Assembly: GCA_022627495.1 (NCBI GenBank)
Contig: JAKEGJ010000003.1
Location: 94,239-158,238, forward strand
Length of the DNA stretch: 64,000 bases
DNA from: Microcaldota archaeon
Lineage (GTDB): Archaea; Micrarchaeota; Micrarchaeia; Anstonellales; Bilamarchaeaceae
Reading direction: 5' to 3'
The position numbers and the translations under genes were made by a program. Below, piece after piece: positions 9,966 to 17,573 of this stretch. The notes under the pieces are model-generated. The model was given only the letters and a program-made list of their open reading frames with translations. It was not told the origin of the DNA and made no database searches. How positions within the stretch are numbered: position 1 is the stretch's first letter; each line of letters starts with the position of its first letter.

Positions 9966-10939
9966 CCGATCACCCTCAGGGCTTTATGGACTGAAGCGAG
10001 GAACGTCACCACCAGGACGATGGTCAGGTTCGGAAGGAAGAACGCCTGGGGCACCAGGCGCGCGACGTTCCAGAGGCTGTCCGGGTTGCTGCAGGTCGTC
10101 TCGGGCGGGTCGCAGTTCCCATCGATGGCATGGTCGCAGGCTGCGCGCGCATAGGTGTTGCAGTCATTGAATACTACCTCGTACATGGCGAGATTGAAGG
10201 CATACAGCATGGGGACAAGCACATAAAGCGCCAGTGACATGGCGATTAGTATGTTGCCCATGTGCCGTGTGGGAGGGAAGACGCGGAGCAGGAACGCGAT
10301 CGGGAGAAACCACCGTATGACGTTTTCGTTGATGAACGTGAGCACGAACACCTGCATGCTGATGCTAGACAGCGCGGGTATTATGAACGAGCTGAGGATG
10401 ATGCTGTACTGGTTGGAGATGACGCGCTTGTACGCGCCTGCGACGGCGATGTACGTGTTGAAGAGCGGAATGGAGATGCTCTCGGATTTCGTCGAGTCCA
10501 TCATGGCGTTCAGCTGGTTCTGGATGTACCTCTCGGCCAGCGCCCTGGCATCGCCCTTGGCGAGCCGGGCGTAGCATTCCGCCACCATGTTCACCGAGGA
10601 GCCTTCGTTATAGCACGAGCCCGCATCCAGGTTCTGGAACGTCTGGCTGAAGAAATAGTCCCGCATGCTGCACGAAACTACGATGATGCCGCTGAATGCG
10701 GCGAGGAGCGCGAGGGAGAAGAGCAGGTGGTACAGCTCGTCTTTGGCAAGGACGGTGAATGTCGCGTTGTGGAATGCCGAGCCATACGCGTATGCGAGGG
10801 CTATGCCGATGGTGGTCAGGCTCATGACCAGCATAATCAGCCCGCCCTGCTCGCTCAGGACCACGTCCGTGGCGTTGTCTAGGCAGGAGGCCGGGAACGA
10901 AAGCCCGAGGCAGAAAAGCACGAACAAGGCGGTCCTCAT
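9962..10939 (-). CDS. Polytopic membrane protein, paralog 2 of the six-member family
   Basis: 325 residues. Signal peptide at residues 1-20, then a TM pair. Family marks: HNATFTVLAKDELYHLLF (residues 57-74), central FLPIAFLLRVFPPTRHMGN (211-229) followed by a hydrophobic helix ending LVPMLYAFN, and a final TM near the C-terminus (FLPNLTIVLVVTFLASVHKALRVIG, seen at the very end). A Cys-containing soluble loop follows the third TM, and another (about residues 255-285) lies after the central helix. The start and stop overlap both neighbours by 4 nt (ATGA), so translation is coupled. No recognised function. Confidence 0.87.
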   Translation of the reverse strand: MRTALFVLFCLGLSFPASCLDNATDVVLSEQGGLIMLVMSLTTIGIALAYAYGSAFHNATFTVLAKDELYHLLFSLALLAAFSGIIVVSCSMRDYFFSQTFQNLDAGSCYNEGSSVNMVAECYARLAKGDARALAERYIQNQLNAMMDSTKSESISIPLFNTYIAVAGAYKRVISNQYSIILSSFIIPALSSISMQVFVLTFINENVIRWFLPIAFLLRVFPPTRHMGNILIAMSLALYVLVPMLYAFNLAMYEVVFNDCNTYARAACDHAIDGNCDPPETTCSNPDSLWNVARLVPQAFFLPNLTIVLVVTFLASVHKALRVIG

Positions 10940-12111
10940 AGCATCCTCTGTATCCCTGCCATATACCCTTCCCCGCCCAAAGCTGCCGCGATGCTGCGCG
11001 TCCCGGCGATGGTGAAGAGGACTATGAAGACGAAATCGAGGTATATCACCATCACCAGGTTGTTCACATCCGCCAGGAAGGGCATGACCTGGTCATAGAC
11101 GTCCCCACCGTAATCGCTGGGCGTGACAGACGCCTCCCAGGCTATCAGTAGGATGGTGTTGACTATCTGGAAAATCATGCTGATTATAGGATATATAACG
11201 TTCCAGACCAGCTCGAAGCATACTGGGAACACGGCCGGGAACACCAGCGTGGGGAGGCATACTATAAGGGAAAAAAGCGGGTCCGTAAGCGAGAACAGTA
11301 TGCGCAGCGGCGCGAATTCGCAGATGGGCCCGAACACGTATATCGGATACGGGTCCGCGTCGAGCTTCCCCAAATCCGCTATGGCCGGCGCGGGAGGGGC
11401 AATCTGGCCGTTGAAGAAATCCGCGATAATGACGGACATCGGAAAGAAAACGATGGCCCCCAGCGACAGCGCTATCAGAGTGTTGCCCAGCCGCCTCGTG
11501 AACGGGATGAGCCGAACCGAAAGCGACAGCGGCAGGAGGACCTTCGGCACGACTATCTTGAAGAACGACACAAGCAGCGAAACCGCCTGGGAGAGGAATA
11601 TCGCGTTCGAAATCCCCTGGGCGGCCAGCATCAGGGGCTGGAAGAATATGCTCGCGCCCGCGAGCGGCCCAGTCTGGTAGTTGAAGGATATTATCCATAT
11701 GGGAAGGCTGAACCCAGACGTGTACGACGCCGCCACCTTGATGCGCGTAGCCGCTTCAATGATATCCCCGTATGGCGCCATAAGGGCGCTCACCCAGCCT
11801 TCCGCTATCAGGCCGGCCTTGTTCACGTAATCCGGCTCGCCTGTCATGAGGATGGAGATTGCATCCGACCCCAGGAAGAATGCGATTATGATGCCGATAA
11901 GCACGGCGCCCACCAGGAGCTCCTGGAGTTCCGTCTTCGCCCATGCCTCCAGCTGCGGGTTCTGGATGGATGCCGCGAGCATGCTTGAGAGGGAAAGGGA
12001 GATGAGCACTATTATCGCGATTGCCGGCACCATGAATGCGAGGTCTGTTCCTGCGGCGAACACCGAGGGCATGGCCAGGACGAGGAGGAAGGCGATGCGC
12101 CGGAAATCCAT
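10936..12111 (-). CDS. Polytopic membrane protein, paralog 1, first gene of the operon
   Basis: 391 residues. Signal peptide (residues 1-20), TM about 25-47, then the family segment NPQLEAWAKTELQELL (51-66) and a TM (67-85). The central motif LLPLSLSVRLIPFTRRLGN (192-210) is followed by a hydrophobic helix ending FFPMSV, and the C-terminal TM ends in AALGGEGYMAGIQRML. A TATA-like GTTAAAATCA (12131-12140, minus strand) lies 25 nt before the ATG, so the operon mRNA is probably leaderless. It overlaps the next gene by 4 nt. The protein has extra TM segments after the central motif (about 265-320). Function unknown; it defines the head of the paralog array. Confidence 0.87.
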   Translation of the reverse strand: MDFRRIAFLLVLAMPSVFAAGTDLAFMVPAIAIIVLISLSLSSMLAASIQNPQLEAWAKTELQELLVGAVLIGIIIAFFLGSDAISILMTGEPDYVNKAGLIAEGWVSALMAPYGDIIEAATRIKVAASYTSGFSLPIWIISFNYQTGPLAGASIFFQPLMLAAQGISNAIFLSQAVSLLVSFFKIVVPKVLLPLSLSVRLIPFTRRLGNTLIALSLGAIVFFPMSVIIADFFNGQIAPPAPAIADLGKLDADPYPIYVFGPICEFAPLRILFSLTDPLFSLIVCLPTLVFPAVFPVCFELVWNVIYPIISMIFQIVNTILLIAWEASVTPSDYGGDVYDQVMPFLADVNNLVMVIYLDFVFIVLFTIAGTRSIAAALGGEGYMAGIQRML

Positions 12112-12130
12112 GGCTAATCATCATGAGTAC

Positions 12131-12140
12131 TGATTTTAAC
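12131..12140 (-). promoter_or_regulatory. TATA box for the membrane-paralog operon
   Basis: On the minus strand the sequence reads GTTAAAATCA and is centred 25 nt upstream of the ATG at 12111, the usual archaeal box A distance for a leaderless mRNA. It lies in the 98-nt divergent spacer shared with the gene at 12210. Confidence 0.45.
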
Positions 12141-12180
12141 GCTTGCGAAGCCTTGCTCCGGCAAAATCGGCAACAGAACA

Positions 12181-12190
12181 TTATTATATC
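12181..12190 (+). promoter_or_regulatory. TATA box for the divergent 852-residue protein gene
   Basis: TTATTATATC centred about 25 nt before the ATG at 12210. This spacing is what chooses 12210 over the longer upstream frame as the translation start. Confidence 0.55.
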
Positions 12191-12209
12191 TGGTAACCGG
12201 AATACCCGC

Positions 12210-14768
12210 ATGAAGCTTTGGCTTCCGGCCGTTTTGCTCCTGCTCTTCCTCATGCCGTCTTTCCATTCTGACGGCAATACGGAATGTCCGGAATGCCAGG
12301 AAATGGTTGGTGCGCCATCGACCGGAATCTTCGTGCTGGTTCATGATTCCGAACCTGCGAACCGGTACCTGGAGGTTGTCGCTTATTACGATAATGCCAG
12401 CGCATCCCCGCGCCGCCAGCCGCTGAAGGATTCGATTCTGATAGTTGAAATCACCAACGCCACCGGCCTCCAGGTGCTGCAGAAGACCTACACCGACGGG
12501 AACGGCACCGCGGTTTTCAAGTTCAACGACTGGGACGACTCGTGCCTGAATTTCAAGGTCCTCTACTGTCCCTACTGCGTGCCTCCCGAATCCAGCTGTC
12601 CGGGTTTCTCCCAGTGCCTCAACTTCTCGCATATCGAAACGGGCGTTGCCAGCGCGAGCGAAATAGACGATGCAGCGGATGCCAAACCGCCCGCTTCGCA
12701 AAATACCGCAAGATACCTGCCGCAGGTCGGGACCGCGACGTGGTGCCCGCCGCCTCCGCCCCTCCAGGGCACGCCAGAGTTCTGCCTGCCGCTCATACTT
12801 ATCTTCTCACTGCTTTGCGGCGCGCTCTATATGACCGGAAGGAACCCCTTTTCCGGCTTCAACATCAGCTCTGTCCGGCCGGGGAAGCACATACGCTACC
12901 AGGCCCGGGGACGGGGCTGGTCGCTGAATGTGACGCAGATGGCGAGCACGGCGGTTTCAATCGGCCAGTCCATCGGGACTCTCGCATCAAATCCGGAGGA
13001 ATTCAAGAGGCAAGAGGCGTCGGCAATCGCATCAAGGGCCACGATGGGCATGAGCCAGGTGCACACTGCAGTCCAGGGAAAGAAAAAGTCGGACGCAGCC
13101 GCCAAGTCGGCGAAAGCGGGCGGCAAGGAAGGGGGCAAGGCCAGCGCGGCCCCAGCCGGCAAAGGAGGCGTCGTCCAGGCCGGCGGCTCAAAAGGCGGCA
13201 TCCAGTCCGGGGGCGGGCTTTACGGAGGAAATGCGGTGGTCGGCCGCCTGGGCGAGGCGGGCCTGTTCTCCTCGGAAGGCGTTAAGGCCCTTCCCGAAGC
13301 GCTCGGACGGATGGCCATGTTCGTAGTCATGAGCAGCAGCATAGGCCGCGTGGTGGACTCGCTTATATATGCTACTGCCGGGAAAGCCCTAATCACGCTG
13401 GTTTTTGAGAACCGCAGCATGGAGCTCGCCGATGCCAAGGGCCAGAAAGCCGCGATGGACGGCCATGTGCCATACACCGACAGCGAGGGGAACGACCGCA
13501 TCGCGGATGTGAAGCGGGAAGCCGCCATAACGGATAAAGACGGCAATGTCATCGGCAGGGAAGTTGTGTTCGCTGATTCGACTGGAAAATCCGCGGACGG
13601 CGAGCTCACGGTAAGGTTCGATAACAAGGGGAATGTCGAGTGGTCGCAGTTCAGTCTCCGCGGGGCCGACGGGAATACGGAGACCTTCCGGGTTTCAGCC
13701 GTCCCCGAGGGGCTCTACGATGTGAGCAAGGTGGACCCGAAGACCGGGATAATCCTCAGCCATGTCCTGGGGGCGGATGCCGACCGGGCGGCCGGGTTCG
13801 CCAGGGACAATCCCCTATCCGAAATCGCCAGGCCGGGAACGGATGCAAACCGCTTCCTGGACGAATACGCCACTTTCAAGGAAGCGAGAAACGACATCGA
13901 CAACACGATAGCCTCATTGCAGGCCAGGGAGCTGCAGAAGACGAACGAAGGGCTGAACGACCGGGCCAAGGAGAATCCGGAGGACCATGCCGCGCTTGAG
14001 GGGCTGAGGGACGAATATGCGGCGTCCGCGGTCGCAGGCACCCTGGGCATGGATGCCAGGGACCTGCCGAAAGCCACAGGCGGCGCCGACCCTTCGGAGA
14101 TGGCTTCTGCGGTGAGCAGGGCAGTCGAGGCCATGGGCGCCGGCCCGGGCCAGGGCGCCATGCCGGGGATTACCCTGGACATGGCGGATAAGTATCGGCA
14201 ATCCATAATGGAATCCAGCCTTCCGGATGCTGCAAAAACCCGCCTGGCGCAACTCGGGCCGGACAAGATCAGCGAACTTTCCGAGGCCGGGCGGCTGGTT
14301 CAGCCTGAGCATACCGGGGACCTGATGTCCACTGACGCGGGGAAAATGTTCATGAGGGAACCCTCCGCGTTCGGTCCCAATTTTGCCGGCACCACGTTCT
14401 CGAATGAGTTCAAGGCCGGTGCAATCGAATACGAACGGGGCCTCGAGGTCCAGTCTTCCGTAGGGCGGAGCGCCACTCCCGGATATGAGGAGGAGAAGCC
14501 TTCCGCCGGCCAGACGGCTGCGATGTATGCCGGAATGGCAAAATTCCCGGCCTACAACGGAAGGCGCCCTGAAAACAAGAATTTCTCCGCGGAGAATGAC
14601 GACTTCTCGGCCAGCATAGGGCATGAGGCGGACGCGATTGTGGCGAGGACGGCCCTTGAGAACCTCCCGGCAGACAAATTCCCGAAATCTTCCCAGAACG
14701 AGGCCATCGACGCCCTGTTGCACAGGGACCGCGAGCGCCTCAAAGCGGCGTTCGGCGGGAAGGATTAG
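12210..14768 (+). CDS. Signal-bearing membrane protein with long Gly/Ala-rich soluble region, divergent partner of the operon
   Basis: Starting at 12210 the product has 852 residues. Residues 1-20 form a signal peptide; residues about 25-160 form an exported beta-rich domain like carboxypeptidase-regulatory/Ig modules, with CxxC pairs (CPECQE, CPYC). A Pro stretch (CPPPPPLQG) leads into a TM at about residues 192-209. A Gly/Ala/Lys-rich linker follows (SKGGIQSGGGLYGGN), then a second hydrophobic stretch around 370-400 and a long acidic/Ala-rich soluble part of about 450 residues. No enzyme motif is seen. The gene is divergent from, and shares a 98-nt control region with, the six-paralog membrane operon, which suggests a joint role; that is inference. 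Confidence 0.82.
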   Translation: MKLWLPAVLLLLFLMPSFHSDGNTECPECQEMVGAPSTGIFVLVHDSEPANRYLEVVAYYDNASASPRRQPLKDSILIVEITNATGLQVLQKTYTDGNGTAVFKFNDWDDSCLNFKVLYCPYCVPPESSCPGFSQCLNFSHIETGVASASEIDDAADAKPPASQNTARYLPQVGTATWCPPPPPLQGTPEFCLPLILIFSLLCGALYMTGRNPFSGFNISSVRPGKHIRYQARGRGWSLNVTQMASTAVSIGQSIGTLASNPEEFKRQEASAIASRATMGMSQVHTAVQGKKKSDAAAKSAKAGGKEGGKASAAPAGKGGVVQAGGSKGGIQSGGGLYGGNAVVGRLGEAGLFSSEGVKALPEALGRMAMFVVMSSSIGRVVDSLIYATAGKALITLVFENRSMELADAKGQKAAMDGHVPYTDSEGNDRIADVKREAAITDKDGNVIGREVVFADSTGKSADGELTVRFDNKGNVEWSQFSLRGADGNTETFRVSAVPEGLYDVSKVDPKTGIILSHVLGADADRAAGFARDNPLSEIARPGTDANRFLDEYATFKEARNDIDNTIASLQARELQKTNEGLNDRAKENPEDHAALEGLRDEYAASAVAGTLGMDARDLPKATGGADPSEMASAVSRAVEAMGAGPGQGAMPGITLDMADKYRQSIMESSLPDAAKTRLAQLGPDKISELSEAGRLVQPEHTGDLMSTDAGKMFMREPSAFGPNFAGTTFSNEFKAGAIEYERGLEVQSSVGRSATPGYEEEKPSAGQTAAMYAGMAKFPAYNGRRPENKNFSAENDDFSASIGHEADAIVARTALENLPADKFPKSSQNEAIDALLHRDRERLKAAFGGKD

Positions 14769-15000
14769 CGGGACGGCGGTATGTCCTGAGCGGATTTATT
14801 CCCGAACATCATAAAGGATTTATGCTGGTTTTTCATATTCTCGTAAATTTAAAAAGTCAGATGTGGCCTTGTCAGCAAGGAAAGGTATCTTTGATTGCAT
14901 TCATGAGGCGTCTTTCCTACTGGCAACTTTAACCGTAAATTTCAAGAGTTGGCCGAAATACCGCGCAACAAAGATTACGGCAATCTCATCGAAATCCGTG
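14769..15000. other. Intergenic AT-rich stretch with no supportable gene
   Basis: Downstream of the 852-residue protein gene the sequence becomes AT-rich. It holds a TATA-like CGTAAATTTAAAAAG (about 14843-14857). An open frame on the plus strand beginning at 14863 runs antisense into vapC and has no family features, so I do not call it. I see no RNA gene here. Confidence 0.4.
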
Positions 15001-15411
15001 CTATCCGCCATAAACAAGTTTGATGATGTCCTTCGTATCGTAAACCATGACGTCCTTCTGCTTCTTCAACCTTGTTTCATTGGTCCAGAGTGGAACCCTC
15101 ATGGCAAGAGCAAGGGCGAAAAATGTGAAATCCTTTGGATCCGGGCAGATCTTCTTTGCCCTATCCTCGTATTGTTTGTATTGCGACCGATTTACTACCG
15201 TAACCTTTGATAAAATCAGGCTCAGGGCTACGTTGAACTCTTCCTTGCTGACTTCCATCCTTCCCCTAAGCTCTACTGAGTGCTTCTCTATCTCTTCCAA
15301 AGAGAATTCAGGAGCGAACAATTCCAAATCTCCCAGGACGATGAGCTCGTAAGTCTTAGACCTGGCCAGCAAGGCAGATATCAACACGTTAGTATCTACA
15401 ACCAACTGCAT
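15001..15411 (-). CDS. vapC: PIN-domain ribonuclease toxin (VapC-like)
   Basis: 136 residues. The PIN signature is visible: LVVDTNVLISAL at the N-terminus (Asp6), an acidic helix with FSLEEIEKH (about 35-45), and PDPKDFTFFALALAM (about 90-105) giving the second Asp cluster, then a polar TNE near residue 110. PIN toxins are Mg-dependent RNases, often cutting tRNA or rRNA. The gene lies 4 nt after the antitoxin gene and must be co-transcribed with it. Base composition is more AT-rich than the surrounding housekeeping genes, consistent with horizontal acquisition. The target RNA cannot be inferred from sequence. Confidence 0.85.
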   Translation of the reverse strand: MQLVVDTNVLISALLARSKTYELIVLGDLELFAPEFSLEEIEKHSVELRGRMEVSKEEFNVALSLILSKVTVVNRSQYKQYEDRAKKICPDPKDFTFFALALAMRVPLWTNETRLKKQKDVMVYDTKDIIKLVYGG

Positions 15412-15415
15412 CGAA

Positions 15416-15634
15416 CTACCTGTGTTTCGCAGCTATCGCCATCTTTATTTTGTCTCCTATCTCCTGTACGTTCTCATCGGTAAGTCTGCTCTTGGCAGTA
15501 ATCGAGCGAAGTAGCACTAGTTCCTGTATCTTCTGGTTGATTGCCTGCCGTGCAACCTCGCTCCAGTTGATTTCCGGGAACTCATCCATCCGTTTCTTCA
15601 AATCCGCTGGGACCGTTAGTGTTACGTTAACCAT
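15416..15634 (-). CDS. vapB: Ribbon-helix-helix-type antitoxin (VapB-like)
   Basis: 72 residues if the ATG at 15634 is used; an ATG four codons upstream (15646) lies inside the operator palindrome and is less likely. The N-terminal VNVTLTVPADLKKRMDEF is a typical beta strand plus first helix of a ribbon-helix-helix DNA-binding domain, followed by INWSEVARQAINQKI (second helix). The C-terminal third is charged and would bind the toxin. It precedes vapC by 4 nt. By analogy with known VapBC pairs it should repress its own promoter through the palindromic repeats just upstream. Confidence 0.85.
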   Translation of the reverse strand: MVNVTLTVPADLKKRMDEFPEINWSEVARQAINQKIQELVLLRSITAKSRLTDENVQEIGDKIKMAIAAKHR

Positions 15635-15640
15635 ACTATC

Positions 15641-15666
15641 ACACATAATATATGTGTAATATGTGT
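15641..15666 (-). promoter_or_regulatory. VapB operator: inverted and direct TATGTGT half-sites
   Basis: On the plus strand ACACATA (15641-15647), ATA, TATGTGT (15651-15657) forms a perfect 7-3-7 palindrome, and a third half-site TATGTGT follows at 15660-15666. The array sits immediately upstream of the vapB start and overlaps the AT-rich promoter, the expected arrangement for autoregulation by an RHH antitoxin. Confidence 0.65.
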
Positions 15667-15722
15667 TTATTAAGTTTTTGAAGGCATTAGGTACCCGAGT
15701 TTCCTGAACACGTTAAGAAAGA

Positions 15723-15859
15723 GAAAATCGCCCTCAGCTTGGCCTATCGGCCAAGTCGGGCAATTATCCATCAGGCAAGACGCAAGACTCGAAACTGGGA
15801 ACAAAATGGAAAATCGCCCTCGACGCGTTGTGAACTTCGTTCACTTTGCGTCAAGGGCT
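15723..15859. repeat. 13-bp direct repeat, each copy leading into a hairpin
   Basis: GAAAATCGCCCTC occurs at 15723-15735 and 15809-15821. The first copy is followed by a CTTGGCC/GGCCAAG hairpin (15738-15755). The second starts a long stem-loop (15817-15859: GCCCT, GACGC and GTGAAC arms paired with GTTCAC, GCGTC and AGGGC). CGCCCTCGACG of the second copy also matches the 3' end of the neighbouring tRNA-Arg (15881-15891). No gene is seen in this spacer. Confidence 0.55.
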
Positions 15860-15880
15860 AATGTGCGACCGATGTTTTCA

Positions 15881-16056
15881 CGCCCTCGACGGGATTTGAA
15901 CCCGCCCATCAACCTTTCTTCGCGCTTTTTAGTAAAAAGCGCCCAAAAACTTTCGATATCAAAACCCGAAGGGTTTTGCTACTGGCGGTTTTGGGGCGCC
16001 TTTTTTCAAAAGGCGCGCCGGAGGGTTGCGTCCTATCCAGGCTAGACTACGAGGGC
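15881..16056 (-). tRNA. tRNA-Arg(CCG) with a 102-nt intron at position 37/38
   Basis: Read on the minus strand. Acceptor GCCCTCG (16056-16050) pairs with CGAGGGC (15888-15882), discriminator G at 15881. D-stem GTCT/GGAC. Anticodon stem CAACC (16028-16024) pairs with GGTTG (15914-15910). The loop is C-T-CCG-G|A, so the anticodon is CCG. T-arm contains TTCAAAT with stem GCGGG/CCCGT. The intron runs from 16017 to 15916 at the canonical archaeal site after position 37. A20-type adenine in the D-loop and G73 fit arginine identity. The mature tRNA is 74 nt. Confidence 0.88.
15916..16017 (-). other. Highly structured tRNA-Arg intron (three hairpins)
   Basis: The intron contains three near-perfect hairpins: 5'-proximal GCGCCTTTT/AAAAGGCGC, central CAAAACCC/GGGTTTTG around a 3-nt loop (15960-15978), and 3'-proximal GCGCTTTTT/AAAAAGCGC. 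The outer two are related to each other in inverted orientation and to the tRNA-Ile intron. No open reading frame is present. It should be removed by the tRNA splicing endonuclease at a bulge-helix-bulge. Confidence 0.75.
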
Positions 16057-16095
16057 GTAATATTCCTGGTGCAGATATGAGAATAGGAAACCTAT

Positions 16096-16932
16096 TTATT
16101 TGATATCAATGACGCTGATTTCCGGGCTGGTGAGGAAACGGATGCCTCCGCCAGTGATTCCGCAGGTCACATATGCCTCGGTATCGTCGTCGAGCCGCGC
16201 CCTGCCGCCAAGCACGCTCCCGAAACCCGGCCCGAGCACGGCTTGTGTGATGAACGGCACGCGCACGAGGCCGCAATGCGTATGGCCTGCGAGTATAAGG
16301 CCCGGTCCGGATGCCGCATCCTGCGCCACGCTGTCCTGGTTGTGGGCGAGTATCACTTTCGGCATGGCATCCGGCACTCCGGCCGCCGCAGCCCGATAAT
16401 CGTCATAGCACGACCACTCATCATCCACGCCTATCAATGCGAACCCGGAATTCCCGCCGATTATCCGGTGTTCGTTCCGCAGGACATCTATGCCGAGGGA
16501 TTCCAGCTTCGCAACGACCTTGTCCGCGGTCGTATTCGTCGCTCCGCAGCCCCACAATCCGTAATCATGGTTCCCGACGACCGCGAACGTCCCGTATGTG
16601 GCGTTTAAGCGCGCAAGCGGGGCGAGCCGCTCCAGTTCGGAAGCGTCAGACTCGATTACGTCCCCGCCAATCAGGACAATGTCCGGCTCCTGCCCATTCA
16701 CCCTGTCCACGACTGCATCCAGCCATCCGTTCCTCTGCAATCCGATGTGGATGTCGCTGATGAACGCGATGCGGACCGGGTTGGGGGTATCGTTGGTGCC
16801 GCCAAGGAAGTCGAAACTTTCGTGCGTCACAATCAGGTTGTTCGGCTCGTACACAAGGGCGTAAACAACGAGCAGAAAATAAAATAAGAGGAAAAGCCAG
16901 TTTTTCAGTCCAGGCTTTCCGGATTCTTTCAT
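16096..16932 (-). CDS. Membrane-anchored metallophosphoesterase (calcineurin-like)
   Basis: 278 residues with an N-terminal TM (about 11-28) and a metallophosphoesterase domain. The metal-ligand motifs are in order: SDIHIG (Asp60, His62), GGDVIESD (about 87), GNHDYG (about 119), LAHNQD (about 190) and GHTHCG (about 216). This order and the N-terminal anchor resemble the YkuE-type family (cell-surface or lipid phosphoesterases). The substrate is unknown. It starts 25 nt after the uS7 stop and may be read through from the ribosomal-protein operon. Confidence 0.87.
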   Translation of the reverse strand: MKESGKPGLKNWLFLLFYFLLVVYALVYEPNNLIVTHESFDFLGGTNDTPNPVRIAFISDIHIGLQRNGWLDAVVDRVNGQEPDIVLIGGDVIESDASELERLAPLARLNATYGTFAVVGNHDYGLWGCGATNTTADKVVAKLESLGIDVLRNEHRIIGGNSGFALIGVDDEWSCYDDYRAAAAGVPDAMPKVILAHNQDSVAQDAASGPGLILAGHTHCGLVRVPFITQAVLGPGFGSVLGGRARLDDDTEAYVTCGITGGGIRFLTSPEISVIDIK

Positions 16933-16957
16933 ATGAAAAGAAAGGATTAACGGCTAA

Positions 16958-17569
16958 TCAGCGGGCACTCCTCGCCATGCGCTCTGTCTCGTCGCGCTTC
17001 TTTATGGCGTACGAGGCCTGCATGTCACCCTTGGCTGTCGAGATAATCTCGTCTGCCAGGGCCTGCTGGAGCGACTTGGGCTTGTTGAACGAGCTCATCA
17101 GGGCCGCAAGCGCCATGTTGCGCAGAGCCATGTCCAGCCTTCTTGTGGCCGAGATGTCGACCGCAATCTGGTAGCTGACGCCTCCGTGCGAAACGCGCGT
17201 CACGTCTTCGCGGGGCGCGGCGTTCTCGAGGGCCTTTATGAGGACCTGCACCGGGTTCTCCTTGGTCTGCGCCTCGACAATGCCGAGGGCCTCTTCGACC
17301 ACCTTGAGCGCGCGGAGCTTCTTGCCCTGCATGCGGCCCTTGGTCCGGATGACCTTGCCCGAGGTCTTCACGCCGGTTCCGCCCCTCATCAGCTTGTTGG
17401 TAAGGCGCTCGATGACATTCACCTGCGTCTTGCCCAGAGCCTTCTTGTTGTGCCGGCCGAACGTGTGCGGGACGAGTATGGGGCTGAGCGTTATGTTCTG
17501 GGCCAGGCTCAGGTCCTTTATCTCGATCTTGTCGACCGGGTATTTGCCGAATATCTTGTCAGCAGTCAT
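16958..17569 (-). CDS. rps7: Small-subunit ribosomal protein uS7
   Basis: 203 residues, in the archaeal size range. Recognisable uS7 features are the central TKGRMQGKKLRALKVVEEAL and NPVQVLIKALENAAPREDV segments, the VSYQIAVDISATRRLDMAL strand-helix, and the basic C-terminus ending in ARSAR. uS7 nucleates folding of the 16S rRNA 3' major domain. It follows uS12 by 4 nt. In many archaea this pair lies between the RNA polymerase genes and elongation factors; neither flanks it here. Confidence 0.96.
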   Translation of the reverse strand: MTADKIFGKYPVDKIEIKDLSLAQNITLSPILVPHTFGRHNKKALGKTQVNVIERLTNKLMRGGTGVKTSGKVIRTKGRMQGKKLRALKVVEEALGIVEAQTKENPVQVLIKALENAAPREDVTRVSHGGVSYQIAVDISATRRLDMALRNMALAALMSSFNKPKSLQQALADEIISTAKGDMQASYAIKKRDETERMARSAR

Positions 17570-17573
17570 ATGA

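Noticed and set aside
750..12111. Assignment as a type IV secretion or conjugation system
   Set aside because: Layout resembles VirB6/TrbL, but no VirB4/VirD4 ATPase, relaxase or pilin is in the window, so only the family structure is reported.
14863..15210. 115-codon frame with an upstream TATA-like element
   Set aside because: Runs antisense through vapC, has no family features, and the AT-rich element fits the general composition of the patch.
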